From positions 1 to 15,463 of the forward strand of contig JALSTO010000103.1 of the NCBI GenBank assembly GCA_026983685.1: a stretch of 15,463 nucleotides of DNA, read 5' to 3'. This stretch comes from Aquificaceae bacterium (GTDB taxonomy: Bacteria > Aquificota > Aquificia > Aquificales > Aquificaceae). Shown piece by piece: positions 13,411 through 15,463 of this stretch. Both the position numbers and the translations under genes were made by a program. Under the pieces are notes generated by a model. The model was not told the DNA's origin. It ran no database searches and saw only the letters and a program-made list of their open reading frames with translations. Positions within the stretch are counted from its first letter, which is position 1, and each line of letters begins with the position of its first letter.

Positions 13411-14703
13411 CTTTCTGAATACAGTCCTCCTGCTACAGCCCAGGACCTGTGCCACCCTGTCCGCACTCTTGAACTTTCTGTAGAGGTAGCCAACGTACAT
13501 GAGCTCAAGCTCCTGAAGGGAAGGCATCTCGGAGAACATATCCTCAAGGCAGGTTTCCTCTCTCTGGCTCGGAGGAAGGCACAGGTGCTCGTCAACATAC
13601 TCTCCTTTTGAAAGAAGGCACGCCCTCTCTATCACGTTCCTCAATTCCCTTATATTCCCGGGCCAGCTGTAGCTCTTGAGGAGAGAAAGGGTCTGAGGTT
13701 TTACCTTCTTTCTGTACTTTTTCAGAAAGAGCTCCGCAAGGAGGGGTATGTCCTCCCTTCTCTCCCTCAGAGGCGGTATTTCAACTTCCATTATATTTAT
13801 CCTGTACAGGAGATCGCTCCTGAACTCTCCCCTTTTCACCATCTCCATGAGGTCCCTGTTGGTGGCTGATATTATCCTCACGTCCACCTTTATCTCGCTC
13901 AGTCCTCCTACCCTTCTGAACCTCCTCGTTTCAACGAACCTCAGGAGCTTTGCCTGAACTGGCAGTGGGATCTCTCCTATCTCGTCAAGAAAGAGGGTTC
14001 CTCCGTCCGCAAGCTCCACGAGACCGAGTTTCTTATGGGATGCCCCTGTGTAGGCGCCCTTCTCATGTCCGAACAGCTCGCTCTCAAAGAGGTGCTCGGG
14101 TATCGCCGCACAGTCAACCACAACGAAGGGCTTATCCCTCCTCTCCGATAGCCTGTGGATGTATCTCGCCATCACTTCCTTTCCCGTTCCGGTCTCACCT
14201 CTAAGGAGAACGCTCACATCGCTCAGCGCTGCATTCCTGACGATCTCAAGGACGTTCCTGAAGGCTGGACTCTTGGTCTCAAAGGTTATCTCCGTATCCC
14301 TTTCAAAGAGAAAGCTCTTCAGAGCCTTGTTCTCTTCCTCAAGCCTCTTTTCCTTCAAGACTCTTCTGAGACTCACCTCAAGCATGTCAAAACTGAAAGG
14401 CTTCTGTATGAAGTCCGATGCCCCAGCCTTCATAGCCTCCACCGCTGTGTTTACATCACCGTAGCCCGTTATGACTATGAACTTGGTGGGTATCTTAGGG
14501 CTGAGCTCCCTCAGGAGGTCAAGACCGCTCATATCGCTCAGCCTTATATCAAGGAGTGCCACATCGTAGCTTTTTGTAGTAAGGAGCTGGACCGCCTCCT
14601 CACCGCTCCTGACAGCCTCAACCTTGTAGCCCTTCCTCCTTAGCTTGCTCTCCAACAACCTGCTGAGGCTGTCGTCGTCCTCCACTATCAGGATTCCTCC
14701 CAT
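13336..14703 (-). CDS. NtrC-family sigma-54-dependent response regulator
   Basis: A 455-residue activator with three domains. The receiver (about 1-115) has acidic Asp9-11, phosphoacceptor Asp52 and Lys101. The AAA+ domain (about 140-385) has Walker A GETGTGKE (169-176), the sigma-54-contacting loop as GAYTGA (216-221, a Tyr variant of GAFTGA) and Walker B GGTLFLDE (234-241). A Fis-type helix-turn-helix follows at about 411-435 (DRVAQVLGCSRRTVFRKL), then a 20-residue tail. The start is uncertain: the ATG at 14703 directly precedes the receiver; a TTG at 14739 would add 12 residues and neither has a ribosome site. A palindrome lies just before the ATG. It is the obvious candidate activator for the sigma-54 promoter of the Rieske operon. 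Confidence 0.95.
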   Translation of the reverse strand: MGGILIVEDDDSLSRLLESKLRRKGYKVEAVRSGEEAVQLLTTKSYDVALLDIRLSDMSGLDLLRELSPKIPTKFIVITGYGDVNTAVEAMKAGASDFIQKPFSFDMLEVSLRRVLKEKRLEEENKALKSFLFERDTEITFETKSPAFRNVLEIVRNAALSDVSVLLRGETGTGKEVMARYIHRLSERRDKPFVVVDCAAIPEHLFESELFGHEKGAYTGASHKKLGLVELADGGTLFLDEIGEIPLPVQAKLLRFVETRRFRRVGGLSEIKVDVRIISATNRDLMEMVKRGEFRSDLLYRINIMEVEIPPLRERREDIPLLAELFLKKYRKKVKPQTLSLLKSYSWPGNIRELRNVIERACLLSKGEYVDEHLCLPPSQREETCLEDMFSEMPSLQELELMYVGYLYRKFKSADRVAQVLGCSRRTVFRKLKELRERNGDLEKASFSGRAPDVN

Positions 14704-14705
14704 GA

Positions 14706-14721
14706 GTGTCAATTTTGACAC
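14706..14721. promoter_or_regulatory. 16-bp palindrome immediately upstream of the regulator start
   Basis: GTGTCAATTTTGACAC is a perfect inverted repeat (7-bp arms, 2-bp centre) ending 3 bp before the regulator ATG. A further GTCAA half-site is at 14735-14739. It could be an operator for autoregulation, or a hairpin limiting translation. It shares TTTGACA with the sequence at 12337-12343 upstream of the kinase and Rieske genes. Confidence 0.5.
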
Positions 14722-14773
14722 ACTCTCTGTAAAAGTCAATTAAGAGTTTCTTTACTTCGCTAAAATAGGACTT

Positions 14774-15367
14774 ATGGAGAACTTCATTTTAGATACGAGC
14801 GTATTCACGAACCCGGACATATACACGACCTTTGGGGAGAGCGACCAGCTGGGTGCGGTTGAGAACTTTATTCACTTAGCCATACATTCGGGAGCGGAGT
14901 TTTACATGCCCTCTTCGGTTTACGATGAGATGCTTAAGATGGTTGACCTCGGACCCTTGGCTCCAGAATTTGAGATGGTCGTCAAGATACGCTCTCCGAG
15001 AAAGTACAGGTTGATGATACCGAGCGAGGTTCTCTACGAGCTTATTGAGGAAATAAGGGGAAGGATAAACAAGGGTCTCAGGATAGCTGAGGAGCATGCA
15101 AAAGAGGCGGGGAAGCTGACGGAGGGGGACGTAGGCAGGATTATAAACAGGCTGAGGGACAAGTACAGGGAGGCTCTCAGGCAGGGGATAATTGACAGCA
15201 GAGAAGATGTGGATGTCCTCCTCCTCGCCTTTGAGCTGGACGGGACTGTAGTAACTGCAGACGAAGGACTGAGAAGGTGGGCGGATAAGGTCGGGATCAA
15301 GTTCATAAACCCTAAGAATTTCAGGGGAATACTGGAGAGCTTAATCAAACACAAGTCCGCCACTTAA
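14774..15367 (+). CDS. PIN-like 'RNA ligase partner' protein (UPF0278 / PIN_5)
   Basis: A 197-residue PIN-fold protein of the UPF0278 family (PF08745, 'RNA ligase partner'). The family co-occurs with Pab1020-type ATP-dependent RNA ligases, chiefly in archaea and a few bacteria such as Aquifex. The N-terminus [18 protein letters not shown] carries the first acidic PIN residue (Asp7). Others are Glu52 in VYDEMLK, Asp145/Asp147 in [16 protein letters not shown] and Asp163 in [11 protein letters not shown]. Such metal-binding acidic residues usually mean ribonuclease activity, but activity and substrate are not established for this family. Start: ATG at 14774 with only a weak AGGA close by; a TAAAAT hexamer is 7 nt before it, suggesting a leaderless mRNA. 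Divergent from the regulator gene. Confidence 0.9.
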   Translation: MENFILDTSVFTNPDIYTTFGESDQLGAVENFIHLAIHSGAEFYMPSSVYDEMLKMVDLGPLAPEFEMVVKIRSPRKYRLMIPSEVLYELIEEIRGRINKGLRIAEEHAKEAGKLTEGDVGRIINRLRDKYREALRQGIIDSREDVDVLLLAFELDGTVVTADEGLRRWADKVGIKFINPKNFRGILESLIKHKSAT

Positions 15368-15463
15368 GAGATGCCCCAGAAGACCCGTCATGTTGAGGAA
15401 GACTTTATCAAAGGTAAGGACGTAGTAATCGCCCTCCTCCTCTATTCCCCTCTCTATAACTTG
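15341..15463 (-). CDS. 3' end of an unidentified gene entering from the right edge
   Basis: The minus strand is open from the right edge to a TAA at 15341-15343, giving 40 residues ending [20 protein letters not shown] and then Gly-Leu-Val-Phe-Asp. Codon use (ATA, GAG, AGG, GGA) matches the other genes here. The competing plus-strand frame from ATG 15371 is also open but has less typical codons. It would overlap the PIN gene tail by 27 bp. I do not recognise the family; a Pab1020-type RNA ligase is one hypothesis, from the neighbouring PIN gene only. Confidence 0.45.
   Translation of the reverse strand, partial: QVIERGIEEEGDYYVLTFDKVFLNMTGLLGHLLSGGLVFD

Noticed and set aside
15371..15463. 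Plus-strand ORF from ATG 15371 to the right edge
   Set aside because: Open but with codon use unlike the neighbours (many CTC/ATC, few ATA) and no good ribosome site; the minus-strand frame fits better. Not excluded.
1..15463. CRISPR arrays, tRNA/rRNA genes, insertion sequences, c-type cytochrome (CxxCH) genes
   Set aside because: Looked for and not seen: no regularly spaced repeats, no cloverleaf with a CCA-type end, no transposase or terminal inverted repeats, no CxxCH in the accepted proteins.

Overview
The window looks like chromosome from a thermophilic, chemolithotrophic bacterium of the Aquificota (Aquifex/Hydrogenobacter type). The basis is indirect. Genes are short and tightly packed, many overlapping by 1-26 bases, and the proteins are rich in Lys, Glu, Arg and Ile, with frequent ATA and AGG codons. 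There is a UPF0278/PIN 'RNA ligase partner' protein, known mainly from archaea and a few bacteria including Aquifex, and an exported flavocytochrome c sulfide dehydrogenase-type flavoprotein. No 16S rRNA gene is present, so the assignment is an inference.

Left part (1-3.8 kb, mixed strands): the 3' half of a CstA-type carbon-starvation/pyruvate transporter, translationally coupled to an 80-residue protein ending in Cys-Cys, then tatA. On the minus strand lie a 4-oxalocrotonate tautomerase-like protein and a short RsmI. An MFS transporter is divergent from them.

Middle (3.8-10.2 kb): a minus-strand housekeeping operon rsmD-coaD-(LptE-like)-(DUF302)-ribD in which every junction overlaps. Divergent from it is speD (AdoMet decarboxylase, polyamine synthesis), preceded by a 28-codon leader ORF that overlaps the speD start. 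Then a second minus-strand operon, (OmpA-like)-argJ-(slipin/SPFH).

Right part (10.2-15.5 kb): the most interesting block. A two-gene minus-strand operon encodes a Tat-exported Rieske-type [2Fe-2S] protein and a Tat-exported FCSD/SoxF-like flavoprotein. It is preceded by a full-consensus sigma-54 promoter (TGGCAC-N5-TTGCT) and, 53 bp further upstream, a perfect inverted repeat of the sort bound by NtrC-type activators. Immediately beyond are a soluble histidine kinase with a Cys-rich PAS domain (plus strand) and an NtrC-family sigma-54 activator (minus strand). The two regulatory genes converge and overlap tail to tail by 75 bp. The simplest reading is a self-contained module: a cytoplasmic redox- or metal-sensing kinase activates the NtrC-type regulator, which turns on a periplasmic Rieske/flavoprotein pair, probably for sulfur-compound oxidation. 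The nearby tatA could serve export of both proteins. The window ends with the RNA-ligase-partner gene and the 3' end of a convergent unknown gene.

Several transcription-unit-leading genes (rsmD, tautomerase, kinase, regulator, PIN gene) lack a Shine-Dalgarno sequence and have a -10-like hexamer only 7-8 nt before the start codon, suggesting leaderless mRNAs. Internal operon genes generally carry clear Shine-Dalgarno sequences. I saw no tRNA, rRNA, CRISPR array, insertion sequence or long direct repeat, and no gene-free stretch over 300 bases. The longest gap, 12212-12381, holds the sigma-54 promoter and the inverted repeat.
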